61,808 nucleotides of DNA from Lysobacteraceae bacterium (lineage in GTDB: Bacteria; Pseudomonadota; Gammaproteobacteria; Xanthomonadales; Rhodanobacteraceae). Both the position numbers and the translations under genes were made by a program. The DNA is taken from the NCBI GenBank assembly GCA_018970895.1, contig JAGWVM010000003.1:1-61808 (forward strand), written 5' to 3'. This document shows, one piece after another, positions 15,231 through 25,467 of the stretch. Under the pieces are notes generated by a model. The model saw nothing but the letters and a program-made list of their open reading frames with translations. It did not search any database and had not been told where the DNA came from. The stretch's first letter is position 1. The number at the start of each line of letters is the position of its first letter.

Positions 15231-18092
15231 TTACTTGCCGCCGGCGACCGGCTTGCCGTCAGCGTCCAGCACCTGCATCGCGCCGAGGTCGAGCTTCTCC
15301 AGCGGCGCCCGGATCTTGGCCAGGTCGCCGACGATCACCCAGGTCAGCTGGCCGGGATGGATCACCTCCCTGGCCGCGGCATTGACCTCGGCATCGGTCT
15401 GCGCCTCGATGCGCGACTTCAGCGTCTGCACGTAGTCGTCCGGCCGGTGGTACAGGGCGATGTTCTGCAGCGCGCCCATCACCGCCGAGGTGGTCTGGTA
15501 GCTGCCGGGCAGCGAGCGCACGTCGCCGACCTTGATCTTGTCGACCTCGGCGGCAGTGAGCGGCTTGTCGCCGACCACGCCGCGCGCCTCCTTCAGGATC
15601 TCCGCCACCGAATCGGCGGTCTTGTCGGTCTGCACCGGCGCATACATCAGGAACGGCCGCTGCCCCTTGGCCTCGCGCAGGAAGCTGAAGGCGCCATAGG
15701 CCCAGTGCTTGTCCTCGCGCAGGTTCATGTTCAGGCGCGAGGTGAAGGTACCGCCGAAGGCGCTGCTCATGGTCTCGATCGGCAGGTTGTTCGGCGCCTC
15801 GGTGGACGGCGCCAGCTCGCCGGCGAGGATCAGGCTCTGCTGCGCCCCGGGCCGGTCGACCAGGAACACCCGCGGATGCGCCGGCGGCGCCACCTTGGCG
15901 AGATGGCGCGACGGCACCTTGCCGCTGGCCCTCCAGTCGCCGAACACCGCGTCGAGCTGCGGGATGATCTTGTCCAGCGTGGTGTCGCCGGCGACCAGGA
16001 TGGTCACGTTGTCCGGGCGCACGTAGTCGGCCATGAAGGCGCGCATGTCGGCGGTGTCCAGCGCCTTGATCGATGCCTCGGTGCCCGAGCCGGTGAACGG
16101 GATCGCGTACGGATGACCCTGGCCGTACAGCAGCGGCGGCAGGGTGCGCAGCGCGATGCCGACCGGCTGGCTCTTTTCCTGCGCGATGCCGGCCAGCCAC
16201 TGGCCACGCACGCGGGCCACGTCGGCGTCGCGGAACGCCGGATGGCGGACGATGTCGGCGAACAGGTCGAGCGAGGGCGTGAGCTGGTCGTCCAGCGCGT
16301 TGAGTGAGGCGGTGCAGGCATCCAGTCCGCAGCCGGTGTTGATCATCGCGCCGAGGCGCTGCTTGCGCTTGGTGATCTGCACCGAATCGAGCGAGGTGGT
16401 GCCCTCGTCGAGCATGCCCATGGTGAAGCTGGAGGTGCCGAGCTTGCGGCCGTGATCGGCGGCGTAACCGCCGGCGAACTGCAGGGCGACCTGCACCGCG
16501 GGCACCGCGTGGCGCTCGGCCAGCACCACCGGGATGCCGTTGGCCAGCCGGCCGCGCTGCAGGGCGGGGAAGCTCAGGTCGGGGAAACGCGTCACCTGCG
16601 GCACGCCCTTGCTGCGGTCCACGGCGCTCTTCACCACGCGGAAGTCGCCCTTCGGGCTCAGCACCGTCGCCGGCGCGCCGGACATGGCCGGCCGGCCGGC
16701 GATGTTCGCCATGTCGGTCGCCTCGACCTTGCCCGGCACGACGGTCAACGTGTAGTCGCCGCGGCTGATCCACCGGTCGGCGGCCGCCTTGACGCTGGCC
16801 GGCGTCGCAGCCATCAACACCTTGAGATCCCTGAGGTAGCGGCCGGGATCGCCCGAGTACAGCTGACCCTCGGCGAGGATCGAGGCCTGGGTGTTGACCC
16901 GCTCCAGGCCGCGCACGAAGTCGGCACGCACCTCGGTCTTCACCCGCGCCAGCTCGTCGGCGGTGGGGCCATCGGCGAGGAACCGCTTCCACTCGTCGGC
17001 GATGGCCGCCTCGACCCGTGCGGGGTCGACGCCCTTCTTCACGTCCACCTGCAACTGGAACAGGCTCGCCAGCGCGTGCTGCTCGATGTTCACCGACACG
17101 CTGTCGGCGAGCTTGTCGCGGTAGACCAGCCGCTGGTAGAGCCTTGACGTCTTGCTGCCACCGAGCACCCAGGCGGCGAGCGAGAGCTGGGTCAGCGCGT
17201 CGCTGGTGCGCGGCGGCACGTTCCACTCGCGGTAGATGCGGGTCTGCGCCACGTTGTCGGTCATCGTGCCGCGGGTGGAGGTGGTGCGGGGCGCTACCCA
17301 CGGCTGCGGACGCGGCACCTGTGGACCCGGGGCGATATCGCCGAAGTACTTCAGCGCCTTTTCCTTCGCTTGCGCCGCGGTGATGTCGCCGGACAGCACC
17401 AGCACCGTGTTGGCCGCGCCGTAATAGTCGCGGAACCACTGCTTCACGTCGGCCAGCGAGGCGGCGTTGAGGTCGGCCATGGAGCCGATCGTGTCGTGGT
17501 GGTAAGGGTGGTTGGCCGGGAACGCCTCGGCCTGGATCAGCTCGCCGACGCGGCCGTAGGGCTGGTTCTCGTCCTGGCGCTTCTCGTTCTGCACCACCCC
17601 GCGCTGCTCGTCCAGCTGCGCCTGGCCGATCGCGCCGAGCAGGTGGCCCATGCGGTCGGACTCCATCCACAGCGCCATGTCCAGGGCGGTGGTCGGCACG
17701 GTCTCGAAGTAGTTGGTGCGGTCCAGCCAGGTGGTGCCGTTCATGTCGGTGGCACCGGCCAGCTCGAACGGCTTGAAGTACTCGTCCTTGTGATTCTCCG
17801 AACCCTGGAACATCAGGTGCTCGAACAGGTGCGCGAAGCCGGTCTTGCCCTTCGGCTCGTAGGACGAGCCGACGTGGTACCAGATGCTCACTGCCACCAC
17901 CGGCGCCTTGTGATCCTCGTGCACCACCACGGTCAGGCCGTTGGGCAGGGTGAAGCGCTGGTAGGCCAGGTGCGGGATCTGCTCCGCCTGGGCGGCGGCC
18001 GGCAGCTCGGCGGCGGCGGCACGCAGGGACAGACTGCCGGCGGCCAGCGGCAACAGCGCGGCCATCAGCAGGGCAAGGGGTTTCTTCGTCAC
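15231..18092 (-). CDS. Secreted M16-family zinc peptidase (two-domain)
   Basis: 953 residues. A signal peptide (basic start, cleavage around LRAAAAE) precedes two M16 halves. The active N-terminal half has the inverted zinc motif HLFEH at residues 88-92 plus the downstream glutamate region (VVQNEKRQDENQPYG). The second half begins about residue 490 (RLANGIPVVLAERHAVPAVQVAL) and lacks the motif, as usual. The GTG at complement 18090-18092 is preceded by AAGGAG. It probably degrades peptides in the periplasm. Close relatives are annotated as pitrilysin-type or PqqL-like peptidases. Confidence 0.9.
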   Translation of the reverse strand: MTKKPLALLMAALLPLAAGSLSLRAAAAELPAAAQAEQIPHLAYQRFTLPNGLTVVVHEDHKAPVVAVSIWYHVGSSYEPKGKTGFAHLFEHLMFQGSENHKDEYFKPFELAGATDMNGTTWLDRTNYFETVPTTALDMALWMESDRMGHLLGAIGQAQLDEQRGVVQNEKRQDENQPYGRVGELIQAEAFPANHPYHHDTIGSMADLNAASLADVKQWFRDYYGAANTVLVLSGDITAAQAKEKALKYFGDIAPGPQVPRPQPWVAPRTTSTRGTMTDNVAQTRIYREWNVPPRTSDALTQLSLAAWVLGGSKTSRLYQRLVYRDKLADSVSVNIEQHALASLFQLQVDVKKGVDPARVEAAIADEWKRFLADGPTADELARVKTEVRADFVRGLERVNTQASILAEGQLYSGDPGRYLRDLKVLMAATPASVKAAADRWISRGDYTLTVVPGKVEATDMANIAGRPAMSGAPATVLSPKGDFRVVKSAVDRSKGVPQVTRFPDLSFPALQRGRLANGIPVVLAERHAVPAVQVALQFAGGYAADHGRKLGTSSFTMGMLDEGTTSLDSVQITKRKQRLGAMINTGCGLDACTASLNALDDQLTPSLDLFADIVRHPAFRDADVARVRGQWLAGIAQEKSQPVGIALRTLPPLLYGQGHPYAIPFTGSGTEASIKALDTADMRAFMADYVRPDNVTILVAGDTTLDKIIPQLDAVFGDWRASGKVPSRHLAKVAPPAHPRVFLVDRPGAQQSLILAGELAPSTEAPNNLPIETMSSAFGGTFTSRLNMNLREDKHWAYGAFSFLREAKGQRPFLMYAPVQTDKTADSVAEILKEARGVVGDKPLTAAEVDKIKVGDVRSLPGSYQTTSAVMGALQNIALYHRPDDYVQTLKSRIEAQTDAEVNAAAREVIHPGQLTWVIVGDLAKIRAPLEKLDLGAMQVLDADGKPVAGGK

Positions 18093-18352
18093 GGCAAGCT
18101 CCTTTTTGCGGGCGATCGTCCGAAGGTAATTGCGCCCGGAGAGCAGGCGCAAATGACGAATGGCAGGGGGACCCGGATGTCCGCGCGGCTGTCCGCTGCC
18201 GGACGCGGGGTGTCCGCGGACAGCATGCGCAGGACCATGCAACCGTGACAAATGTCAATGCATCAATGGGTTATCTGCAGCTACCGGGCTGGCACGGGCT
18301 TTGCCACCTTGGCGGTACGGACACCCAACCCTGTCATGCAAGGAGACACCCC

Positions 18353-18568
18353 ATGAAACTCGAATCGCTTCTGCTCCGCGGACTGTTCTTCGCCTGCCTC
18401 ACCGTCTGCGGCCTGGTGATCGGCGCCATGCTGGTGAAAGGACCCGATGCGGTGCGGCTGGCGGCCCGTGCCGGGGCGGCGCCGGTGATGGGCGCGGCAC
18501 TGATCGTGCCGGCCAGCCAGTGCGCGCTGCCGCCGGACGGTGTGGTCTGCCCCCGCCAGGCCGGCTGA
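18353..18568 (+). CDS. Small membrane or exported protein, unknown
   Basis: 71 residues beginning MKLESLLLRGLFFACLTVCGLVIG, a probable signal anchor or signal peptide. The rest is Ala/Pro-rich with two cysteines (SQCALPPDGVVC) that could pair outside the cytoplasm. An AAGGAG sits eight bases before the ATG, good evidence that it is translated. No family recognised. Confidence 0.6.
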   Translation: MKLESLLLRGLFFACLTVCGLVIGAMLVKGPDAVRLAARAGAAPVMGAALIVPASQCALPPDGVVCPRQAG

Positions 18569-18619
18569 GCGCTCCGCAGGGACGCTCCCGCGGAGGGCTT
18601 TGCCGGCGATAATCGCCGG

Positions 18620-19099
18620 ATGCTGCACGTCATCCTGTTCCGCCCCGAGATTCCGCCCAACACCGGCAACGTGATCCGGCTGTGCGCCAATACCGGCGCC
18701 TCGCTGCACCTGGTGCGCCCGCTGGGCTTCGCGCTCGACGACGCCCGGCTGCGGCGCGCCGGACTGGATTACCACGAGTACGCCCGCGTGGCGGTGCATG
18801 ACGACCTCGATGCCTGCCTCGCGGCGATCGGCCGCCCGCGCGTGTTCGCCTTTTCCACCCGCGGGCGGGTGGCGCACGTCGAGGCCCGTTTCCAGCGCGG
18901 CGACGCCCTGCTGTTCGGCTGCGAGACGGCCGGCCTGCCGGGCGAGGTGCTCGAGGCCATCCCCGCGGCGCAGCGCCTGCGCCTGCCGATGCGCCCGGAC
19001 AGCCGCAGCCTCAACCTGTCCAACAGTGTGGCGGTCGCGGTGTTCGAGGCGTGGCGCCAGTTCGACTTCGAGGGCGCCTCGGCACTGCCGCCGGGCTGA
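18620..19099 (+). CDS. trmL: tRNA (cytidine/uridine-34-2'-O)-methyltransferase TrmL
   Basis: Methylates the ribose of the wobble nucleotide of leucine tRNAs with S-adenosylmethionine. The 159-residue SPOUT protein shows the family strings MLHVILFRPEIPPNTGNVIRLCANTG at the start, FGCETAGLP in the knot region and LPMRPDSRSLNLSNSVAVAVFEAWRQ at the end. Length and motifs agree with E. coli TrmL (157 residues). The gene stands 51 bases after the small exported protein gene. Confidence 0.95.
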   Translation: MLHVILFRPEIPPNTGNVIRLCANTGASLHLVRPLGFALDDARLRRAGLDYHEYARVAVHDDLDACLAAIGRPRVFAFSTRGRVAHVEARFQRGDALLFGCETAGLPGEVLEAIPAAQRLRLPMRPDSRSLNLSNSVAVAVFEAWRQFDFEGASALPPG

Positions 19100-19163
19100 G
19101 CCGGCTGCGGCGCGACGGCGCGCCGGCTGCCGGGCCGGGCTGCGCCCCCGCTACAATCGGCGG

Positions 19164-19814
19164 ATGACCGCCCCAATCCCCAACGCCTGGCTGCCCCAGC
19201 CGCTGCGCAAGCTTGCCGGGCGCGCGCTGGAAACCGCGCTCAACCACACCCTGTCGCTCGATCCGGACACCCGGCAGAAGCTGGCCGCGCTGGACGGCCG
19301 CAGCGTGCAGCTGCACCTGCGCGGTCCCGAGCTGGCGCTCGCGGTCACCGTCGAACAGGACCGCCTGCGCGTGGGTCCGCCGGCCGACGACAGCCAGCTG
19401 CGCGTGGCCGCCACGCCGGGCAGCCTGCTCGGCATGCTGCTGCGCCGCGGGGAGGAAGGCGTGTCGCCGGGCAAGGTGGAGATCGCCGGCGACGCCGACC
19501 TCGCCCGCCGGCTGGAGAAGCTGGCGAGTACCTTCGCCCCGGATTTCGAGGAAGCCTTTGCACGCACGTTCGGCGACGTGCTCGGCGTGCCGATCGCCCG
19601 CGCCGTGCGCCAGGGCCTGGCCCACGCGCGGGAGACCGCCAGCCATCTCGCCGAGGACGGCGCCGACTGGGTACGCGACGAGGCGCAGCTGGTGATGGGA
19701 CCGGGCGAGGTGGACGCGTTCCTCGACGGCGTGGACGCGCTGCGCGAGCGCACCGAACGACTTGAATCGCGGCTGGCGCGCCTGCGCCAGCGACTGGCAG
19801 GGGGTACCGCATGA
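19164..19814 (+). CDS. ubiJ: Ubiquinone biosynthesis accessory factor UbiJ (SCP2 domain)
   Basis: 216 residues. The N-terminal half is an SCP2-like lipid-binding domain ([24 protein letters not shown], then [22 protein letters not shown]). The C-terminal half is a long helical part ending in a coiled coil ([20 protein letters not shown]). It overlaps the next gene, ubiB, in an ATGA junction, the conserved pairing for UbiJ, which organises the soluble Ubi enzyme complex around the lipid substrate. Confidence 0.9.
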   Translation: MTAPIPNAWLPQPLRKLAGRALETALNHTLSLDPDTRQKLAALDGRSVQLHLRGPELALAVTVEQDRLRVGPPADDSQLRVAATPGSLLGMLLRRGEEGVSPGKVEIAGDADLARRLEKLASTFAPDFEEAFARTFGDVLGVPIARAVRQGLAHARETASHLAEDGADWVRDEAQLVMGPGEVDAFLDGVDALRERTERLESRLARLRQRLAGGTA

Positions 19815-21457
19815 GGTCGCTGGCGGTGGTGCCGCGACTGATGCGCGTGGCCTCGGTGCTGCTGGCCTGGCGGCTGGACGAGATCGTCTCGGCGACCCAC
19901 CTGTTCCGGCCGCTCAAGCTGGTACGCCCGCTGTTCGGCAGGCCGCGGCCGGACGTGCGCTCGCTGCCGCGCGGCGCGCGCCTGCGCGGGGCACTGACCG
20001 AGCTGGGGCCGATCTTCGTGAAGGCCGGCCAGGTGCTCTCGACCCGCCGCGACCTGGTGCCACCGGACATCGCCGACGAGCTGGCACTGCTGCAGGACCA
20101 GGTGCCGCCGTTCCCCGGCCGCGAGGCGCGCGCCATCGTCGAGCGCGAACTGAAGCAGCCGGTGGCGTCCCTGTTCGCCCGCTTCGACGAGACCGCGCTT
20201 GCCTCCGCCTCGATCGCCCAGGTGCACGCCGCCACGCTGCACGACGGTCGCGAAGTGGTGGTGAAGGTGCTCAGGCCGGACATCGCCCAGCGCATCGCAA
20301 ACGACGTGGCGCTGCTGCGCTCGCTCGGCGAGCTGGCCGAGCGCTGGCACCCCGCCGCGGACAAGATCCGGCCGATGGAGGTGGTGGCCGAGGTCGAGAA
20401 GATGCTCGAGAACGAGCTGGACCTGCAGCGCGAAGGCGCCAGCGCCAGCCTGCTCAAGCGCAATTTCGCCAGCGGCGTGGATCTCTACGTGCCGGCGGTC
20501 GAGTGGGACTTCACCACCGACGGGGTGCTCACGCTCGAGCGCGTGTACGGCGTGAGCTGCGACGACGTGGCGGCGATCGACGCGGCCGGGGTGGACCGCA
20601 AGGCGCTGGCGGTGAAGGGCGTGCGGGTGTTCTACGAACAGGTGTTCCGCGACAACTTCTTCCACGCCGACGCGCATCCGGGCAACGTCTGGGTGGACCT
20701 CACCCGCACCGCGGAACCGCGCTTCATCGCGCTGGACTTCGGCATCATGGGCTCGCTGCCGGAAGCGGACCAGTACTGGCTGGCGCAGAACTTCATCGCG
20801 CTGTTCGAGCGCGACTACTTCCGCATCGCCCAGCTGCACATCGACGCCGGCTGGATGCCCGCCCACCTGCGCGTGGACGAGCTGGCCGCGGCGGTGCGCA
20901 CGGTGTGCGAGCCGTACTTCACCCGGCCGCTCGCGCAGATCTCGATCGCCGAGCTGGTGATCAAGCTGTTCCGCACCGCGCAGAAGTTCGAGCTGACCCT
21001 GCAGCCGCAGCTGATCCTGCTGCAGAAGACCCTGCTCAACATCGAGGGCGTGGGGCGCCGGCTGGATCCGGACATCGACATCTGGGCGGTGGCACACCCG
21101 GTGCTCGAGCGCATCCTGCGCGAGCGCTACAGCGTGCGCCGCACCCTGCGCGAGGCGCGCAAGCGGCTGCCGGAGTGGATCCATGCCGCGCCGCAGTTTC
21201 CCGAGCTGGTGCGCGATGCGCTGCGGCAGGTGGCCCGCGGCGAACGCAGGGACATGGCCGATCCGCAGGCGCTGCAGCAGCAGGCCGAGCTGGCCCGCCG
21301 GCAGCGGCGCGCGCTGGTCGCCGGCCTGCTCGGCGTGGCCCTGCTCGGCAGCGCCACCGCGCTGTGGCTGGCGCGTCCGATGTTCGGCCCGCTGTGGCCG
21401 TCGGTGCTGGCGCTGGGCGCGGCCATCGCCGCGTTCGTGCACGCGGCGCGGCGCTGA
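19811..21457 (+). CDS. ubiB: Ubiquinone biosynthesis regulatory ATPase UbiB (ADCK family)
   Basis: 548 residues. ADCK landmarks in order: KAGQVLSTR (KxGQ), the Ala-rich nucleotide loop [17 protein letters not shown] and DFGIMG. Two hydrophobic helices at the C-terminus (about 500-545) anchor it in the inner membrane. UbiB is an atypical kinase-fold ATPase needed for coenzyme Q synthesis. Translation is coupled to ubiJ through a four-base overlap. Confidence 0.95.
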   Translation: MRSLAVVPRLMRVASVLLAWRLDEIVSATHLFRPLKLVRPLFGRPRPDVRSLPRGARLRGALTELGPIFVKAGQVLSTRRDLVPPDIADELALLQDQVPPFPGREARAIVERELKQPVASLFARFDETALASASIAQVHAATLHDGREVVVKVLRPDIAQRIANDVALLRSLGELAERWHPAADKIRPMEVVAEVEKMLENELDLQREGASASLLKRNFASGVDLYVPAVEWDFTTDGVLTLERVYGVSCDDVAAIDAAGVDRKALAVKGVRVFYEQVFRDNFFHADAHPGNVWVDLTRTAEPRFIALDFGIMGSLPEADQYWLAQNFIALFERDYFRIAQLHIDAGWMPAHLRVDELAAAVRTVCEPYFTRPLAQISIAELVIKLFRTAQKFELTLQPQLILLQKTLLNIEGVGRRLDPDIDIWAVAHPVLERILRERYSVRRTLREARKRLPEWIHAAPQFPELVRDALRQVARGERRDMADPQALQQQAELARRQRRALVAGLLGVALLGSATALWLARPMFGPLWPSVLALGAAIAAFVHAARR

Positions 21458-21474
21458 ACCCCGGCCCCCGGCCG

Positions 21475-22176
21475 ATGCTGGAGATCCTGTACCAGGACGA
21501 CGCCCTCGTCGCGGTCAACAAGCCGGCCGGTCTGGCGGTGCACCGCTCGAAGCTGGTCGGTCCGGCCGACGCGTTCCTGGTCGACCTGCTGCGCGAACAG
21601 CTCGGCGGTACCGTGCACCTGGCACACCGGCTGGACCGTGCCACCAGCGGCGTGCTGCTGGCCGCGCGCACGTCCGGGGTGGCCGGCGCGCTGGGCGAGC
21701 AGTTCATGGGGCGCACCGTGGACAAGCATTACCTGGCGGTGGTGCGCGGATGGCCGGAGCCGGCCGAGGGCGTGGTCGACTACCCGCTGCCCGGCGCGCG
21801 CGAAACCGGCCCCCGGCACGAGGCGCGCACCGGTTACCGGCGGCTCGATACGGTGGAGGTGCCGATCGCCCTCGGGCGCTACCCGCAGCAGCGCTATGCG
21901 CTGGTGGACTGCGCGCCCGAGACCGGCCGCTTCCGCCAGATCCGCAAGCACATGGCACACATCCATCATCCGGTCATCGGCGACTGCCAGCACGGTCGCA
22001 GCGACCACAACCGTCTGTTCAAGCAGCACTTCGGCTGTTTCCGCATGCTGCTGCACGCCAGGCGGATTGCGCTGACGCATCCGCTCAGCGGCGAGCCGCT
22101 GGTGATCGAGGCGCCGCTCGATGCCGCCTACGCGGGCCTGCTTGCGCGCTTCGGCTGGTCGGTCGACGGCGCCTGA
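21475..22176 (+). CDS. truC: tRNA pseudouridine(65) synthase TruC
   Basis: 233 residues of the RluA family. The catalytic Asp is in HRLDRATSGVLL. An RxI site follows in RFRQIRKHMAHI, and the late HGRSDHNRLFKQHFGCFRMLLHA stretch is typical of TruC rather than RluA/C/D; there is no S4 domain. ATG at 21475 follows ubiB by 17 bases. It isomerises U65 in the acceptor/T-stem of isoleucine and aspartate tRNAs. Confidence 0.9.
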   Translation: MLEILYQDDALVAVNKPAGLAVHRSKLVGPADAFLVDLLREQLGGTVHLAHRLDRATSGVLLAARTSGVAGALGEQFMGRTVDKHYLAVVRGWPEPAEGVVDYPLPGARETGPRHEARTGYRRLDTVEVPIALGRYPQQRYALVDCAPETGRFRQIRKHMAHIHHPVIGDCQHGRSDHNRLFKQHFGCFRMLLHARRIALTHPLSGEPLVIEAPLDAAYAGLLARFGWSVDGA

Positions 22177-22249
22177 GGCGGCGGTCTCGACCGGCGCGAT
22201 GCGGCGGCGCGGCTACGCCCGCGTGGCGCGGTCCCCTACACTGCGCGCC

Positions 22250-22672
22250 ATGCTGCCGATCAGCCGCTCCCTCATCCTTCCCGAATCCGAGCTCGTCGAG
22301 CGCTTCCTGCGTGCCGACGGACCGGGCGGCCAGCACGTCAACCGCACCGAAAGCGCGGTGGAGCTGCGCTTCGACGTGGCCGGCTCGCCCTCGCTGCCCG
22401 ATGCGGTACGCGAGCGCCTGCTGACGCGCCGCGACCGGCGCCTCACCGACGACGGCGTGCTGGTGATCCAGGGTCGGCGCTTTCGCGATCAGGGCCGCAA
22501 CCGCGAGGACGTGCGCGACCGGCTGACCGAGATCATCCGCGGCGCGCTGGTGGCGCCGAAGAAGCGCGTGGCGACCAAGCCGACCCGCGCGTCCAGGGAA
22601 CGCCGGCTGGCCGGCAAGCAGCAGCGCAGCCGCATCAAGCAGGGGCGGGGCAAGCCGGGGAGCTTCGAGTGA
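22250..22672 (+). CDS. arfB: Alternative ribosome-rescue factor ArfB (YaeJ)
   Basis: 140 residues with GGQ at 26-28 in GPGGQHVNR, the peptidyl-tRNA hydrolysis motif. A basic, disordered tail (RRLAGKQQRSRIKQGRGKPG) enters the empty mRNA channel of stalled ribosomes. Length equals that of E. coli ArfB. It overlaps the next gene's GTG start by four bases (GTGA). Confidence 0.95.
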   Translation: MLPISRSLILPESELVERFLRADGPGGQHVNRTESAVELRFDVAGSPSLPDAVRERLLTRRDRRLTDDGVLVIQGRRFRDQGRNREDVRDRLTEIIRGALVAPKKRVATKPTRASRERRLAGKQQRSRIKQGRGKPGSFE

Positions 22673-23265
22673 GACCGGTGGTTCCGCCGCTTCCGCCGCA
22701 GGCCCCTCGCATCCGCAACCGCTTCTGGCCCTGGCTCTGCCGCGGCCTGTTGCGGCTCGGCGGCTGGCAGCTGAAGGGCACATTCCCCGACCTGCCCAGG
22801 CTGGTGGTGATCGGCGCCCCCCACTCGTCCAACTGGGACGGCGTGTGGGGGCTGCTGATGAAGGTGGGGCTGGGCGTGGACATCTCGATCATGATCAAGC
22901 GCGAGGTGCTGGACAGTCCGCTGGGCATCATCCTGCGACCGCTGGGCCTGATCCCGATCGATCGCGGCGCCGCCACCGACATCGTGCAGCAGATGGCCGC
23001 GCGCTTCGCGCGCCACGATCGGATGTGGCTCGGCATCACGCCCGAGGGCACGCGCAGGAAGGTCGCGCAGTGGAAGTCGGGCTTCCTGCGCATCGCGCGG
23101 ACGGCCGACGTGCCGGTCCTGCCGGTATTCATCGATTACCCCAGCAAGAGTTTCACGCTGGGCGAGCCGGTCTACCTGCACCCCGACGAACGCGACGAAG
23201 AGGCGATGATCCGCATCCGCGCCCTGTTCCGGCACGCACGCGGCAAGCACCACGACGTCGATTAG
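22669..23265 (+). CDS. 1-acylglycerol-3-phosphate-type acyltransferase (PlsC-like)
   Basis: 198 residues. The HX4D catalytic motif is HSSNWD, and the acyl-acceptor phosphate motif reads TPEGTRRK. LGLIPIDRGAATD lies between them. The compact form resembles the short PlsC-like proteins of proteobacteria often annotated lysophospholipid acyltransferase. The GTG start overlaps the arfB stop. A separate housekeeping PlsC may exist elsewhere, so the exact acceptor is open. Confidence 0.85.
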   Translation: MRPVVPPLPPQAPRIRNRFWPWLCRGLLRLGGWQLKGTFPDLPRLVVIGAPHSSNWDGVWGLLMKVGLGVDISIMIKREVLDSPLGIILRPLGLIPIDRGAATDIVQQMAARFARHDRMWLGITPEGTRRKVAQWKSGFLRIARTADVPVLPVFIDYPSKSFTLGEPVYLHPDERDEEAMIRIRALFRHARGKHHDVD

Positions 23266-23277
23266 GAGCCGACCGGC

Positions 23278-24876
23278 TCAACCGGCCGGCGGCGTGGGAT
23301 CCATGCGTCCGCGCTGCAGCGACAGCACGAGCAGGACCAGCGCGAGCGCGAGGTAGCCGCCGGCAAACTGCACGACCTCCGCGCGGGCGGTCGACGCCAG
23401 TTGCCACGGAAGGTAGATGCCGCCGGACAACTCGACCGAATGAATCACCCCGAACACGGTCAGCACGCTACCCAGCAGCAGGATCAGCGCGGCGCGGCCG
23501 CTGCGGCCGTCGATCATCGCCACCATCGCGCTGGCCCACAGCATCGAGGTGATGATGAAGCCGTTGCCGAGGGCCACGATCACCGCCAGCTCCGGGATGC
23601 CGTGGGTGAAATCGGCGACCAGCGCGGCGACATGCTCCGGCGACACGTAGGCCGGGTCGCTGAGCTTGATGGTGAGCATCCGCGCGATCGCCGGGAAGAA
23701 GGCCAGCACCACCGCCGGCCAGTGGCGCGACGGCGTGGCCTCGAACGCCTGCGTGTTGATGCCGATGGCGACGAAGACCAGGATCGGCGCCAGCACCGGC
23801 AGCGGCAGCAGTTCCACCAGGTTGGAGAGATAGCCGAGCATGCCGCCGAGGCCGACCACCAGGCCCACCAGCAGGGTGTATCCGGTGCGCGCGCCCATCG
23901 CCTTGTACGAGGGTTGGCCGATGTATGGGGTGGTCTGCGCCACGCCGCCGCAGAAGCCCGCCACCAGCGTGGCGAGGGCCTCCACCAGCAGGATGTCGCG
24001 GGTGCGGTAGTTGTCGCCGGCGGCGCGGGCGCTCTCGGTCACGTTGATGCCGCCGACCACCATCAGCAGGCCGAACGGCAGCAGCAGCGGGAGGTAGGGT
24101 ACGGTGGCCGGCAGGCCCGCCACCCACTGCAGCGTCGGCAACGGCAGGGCGAAGCGCCACTGCCAGGGTCCCGGCACGTGGTATCCGCTGCCCAGCCAGC
24201 CAGCCGGCCCCAGCGTGTAGTACAGCGCGACGGCCACGAGGAAGGCCGCCAGGACGCCCGGCAATCGCCACGGCAGCGGCCCGCGCGCGACCAGCGCGTA
24301 CAGGACCACGCCCAGCCCGGTGAAGCCGACGACCGGCACCTTGAGGATCTCCAGCAGCGGCAGGAAACCCATCAGCACCAGCGCGATGCCGGCGATCGAG
24401 CCGAGCAGGCCGGCGCGCGGCACGTGGCGCTGCACCCAGCCGCCGAAGAACGACAGCACGCATTTCAGTATGCCCATCACCACCAGCGCGGCCATGCCGA
24501 GCCGCCACGTGGCCAGCCCGGCCGCCTGCGGGTCCAGTCCCGCCTGGCGGTAACCGAGGAAGGCCGGTCCGAGCACGAGGAGGGCGATGCCGATGCTGGT
24601 CGGCGCATCCAGGCCCAGCGGCATCGCGGTGACGTCGTCGCGGCCCTCGCGGCGCCCGAGCCGGCGGGCCATCGCGGTGTAGGCGAGGTTGCCCAGCAGC
24701 ACGCCCAGCGCGGTGCCAGGGAACATGCGCCCGTACACGATCTCGCCGGGCACGCCGAACACGCCGACCAGCGCGGTGGCGATGAAGGCCATGATCGACA
24801 GGTTGTCGACCAGCAGTCCGAGGAATCCGTTCAGATCGCCGGGACCGAGCCAGCGACGGGGAAGCGGGCCACTCAT
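23278..24876 (-). CDS. AzgA-type purine (xanthine/uracil family) permease
   Basis: 532 residues with 12-14 hydrophobic segments. The first helix segment (LGPGDLNGFLGLLVDNLSIMAF) and the GGINVTESARAAGDNYRTRDILLVEALATLVAGFCGGVAQTTPYIGQPSYKAMGARTGYT region match the solute-carrier repeat of the NCS2/AzgA permeases. The QTTP motif and the absence of signatures of sulfate transporters favour a nucleobase or related anion. The substrate is not certain. Converges on the acyltransferase gene. Confidence 0.8.
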   Translation of the reverse strand: MSGPLPRRWLGPGDLNGFLGLLVDNLSIMAFIATALVGVFGVPGEIVYGRMFPGTALGVLLGNLAYTAMARRLGRREGRDDVTAMPLGLDAPTSIGIALLVLGPAFLGYRQAGLDPQAAGLATWRLGMAALVVMGILKCVLSFFGGWVQRHVPRAGLLGSIAGIALVLMGFLPLLEILKVPVVGFTGLGVVLYALVARGPLPWRLPGVLAAFLVAVALYYTLGPAGWLGSGYHVPGPWQWRFALPLPTLQWVAGLPATVPYLPLLLPFGLLMVVGGINVTESARAAGDNYRTRDILLVEALATLVAGFCGGVAQTTPYIGQPSYKAMGARTGYTLLVGLVVGLGGMLGYLSNLVELLPLPVLAPILVFVAIGINTQAFEATPSRHWPAVVLAFFPAIARMLTIKLSDPAYVSPEHVAALVADFTHGIPELAVIVALGNGFIITSMLWASAMVAMIDGRSGRAALILLLGSVLTVFGVIHSVELSGGIYLPWQLASTARAEVVQFAGGYLALALVLLVLSLQRGRMDPTPPAG

Positions 24877-24922
24877 GCGGCGTCCACGACGGGGCGGGTC
24901 ATCGGCCGTCTCCTCGGCATGC

Positions 24923-25375
24923 TCAGAACGAAACCTCCGCCGGTACCGTCACACGCAGCACCGAGCGGTCGCCGGTGCGCTTTTTCCATGCGGTGCGGAT
25001 CGCCTCGATCCGTGCGCGGTTCGCGGCCGTGTCCGGGTAGTCGATGACCAGCAGTCGCGAACGCAGCCGCTCCGGGGTTGCCGCCCCGGCGTCGCGCCAT
25101 TGCCCGTAGACGTCAAGCACGCTCAGGCCGTCGGGAAAGCGGGGGGTGACTTCGCGGTCGAGGAAGTCGCGCCACGCCGCGTCGCTGACGCCCTCGCCGG
25201 GCCGGTCCGCCGGCCCCAGACCGAAGTACAGCCGGGTGTCGACCCAGCCGGTCGCATGAGCCGGATGCACCGGGTCGACCGCCTCCGGGGCGACGGCGCG
25301 CGGCCCGCGGAGGGTGGAACAGCCGGCCGACAGCAGCAGCGGCATCAGCACGATCCAGGACCGAAGCCGGAGCAT
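24923..25375 (-). CDS. DUF3574 lipoprotein
   Basis: 150 residues. A lipoprotein signal (LMPLLLSAGC, lipid attachment at Cys19) is followed by the DUF3574 pattern: WVDTRLYFGLGPAD, FLDREVTPRFPDGLSVLDVYGQWRD, then RLLVIDYPD. The function is unknown. The ATG at complement 25373-25375 gives the shortest proper lipoprotein leader. It lies downstream of the permease start region on the same strand, with 46 bases between, so it may lead that transcript. Confidence 0.8.
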   Translation of the reverse strand: MLRLRSWIVLMPLLLSAGCSTLRGPRAVAPEAVDPVHPAHATGWVDTRLYFGLGPADRPGEGVSDAAWRDFLDREVTPRFPDGLSVLDVYGQWRDAGAATPERLRSRLLVIDYPDTAANRARIEAIRTAWKKRTGDRSVLRVTVPAEVSF

Positions 25376-25467
25376 GTGCACGTGGTTTCCCCGGTTTGGC
25401 CGTCTGGACATCTGCGGGAGTATTGCCGTCGGGATGCGGCGACGCAACGGACGACGCGGGCACTGGA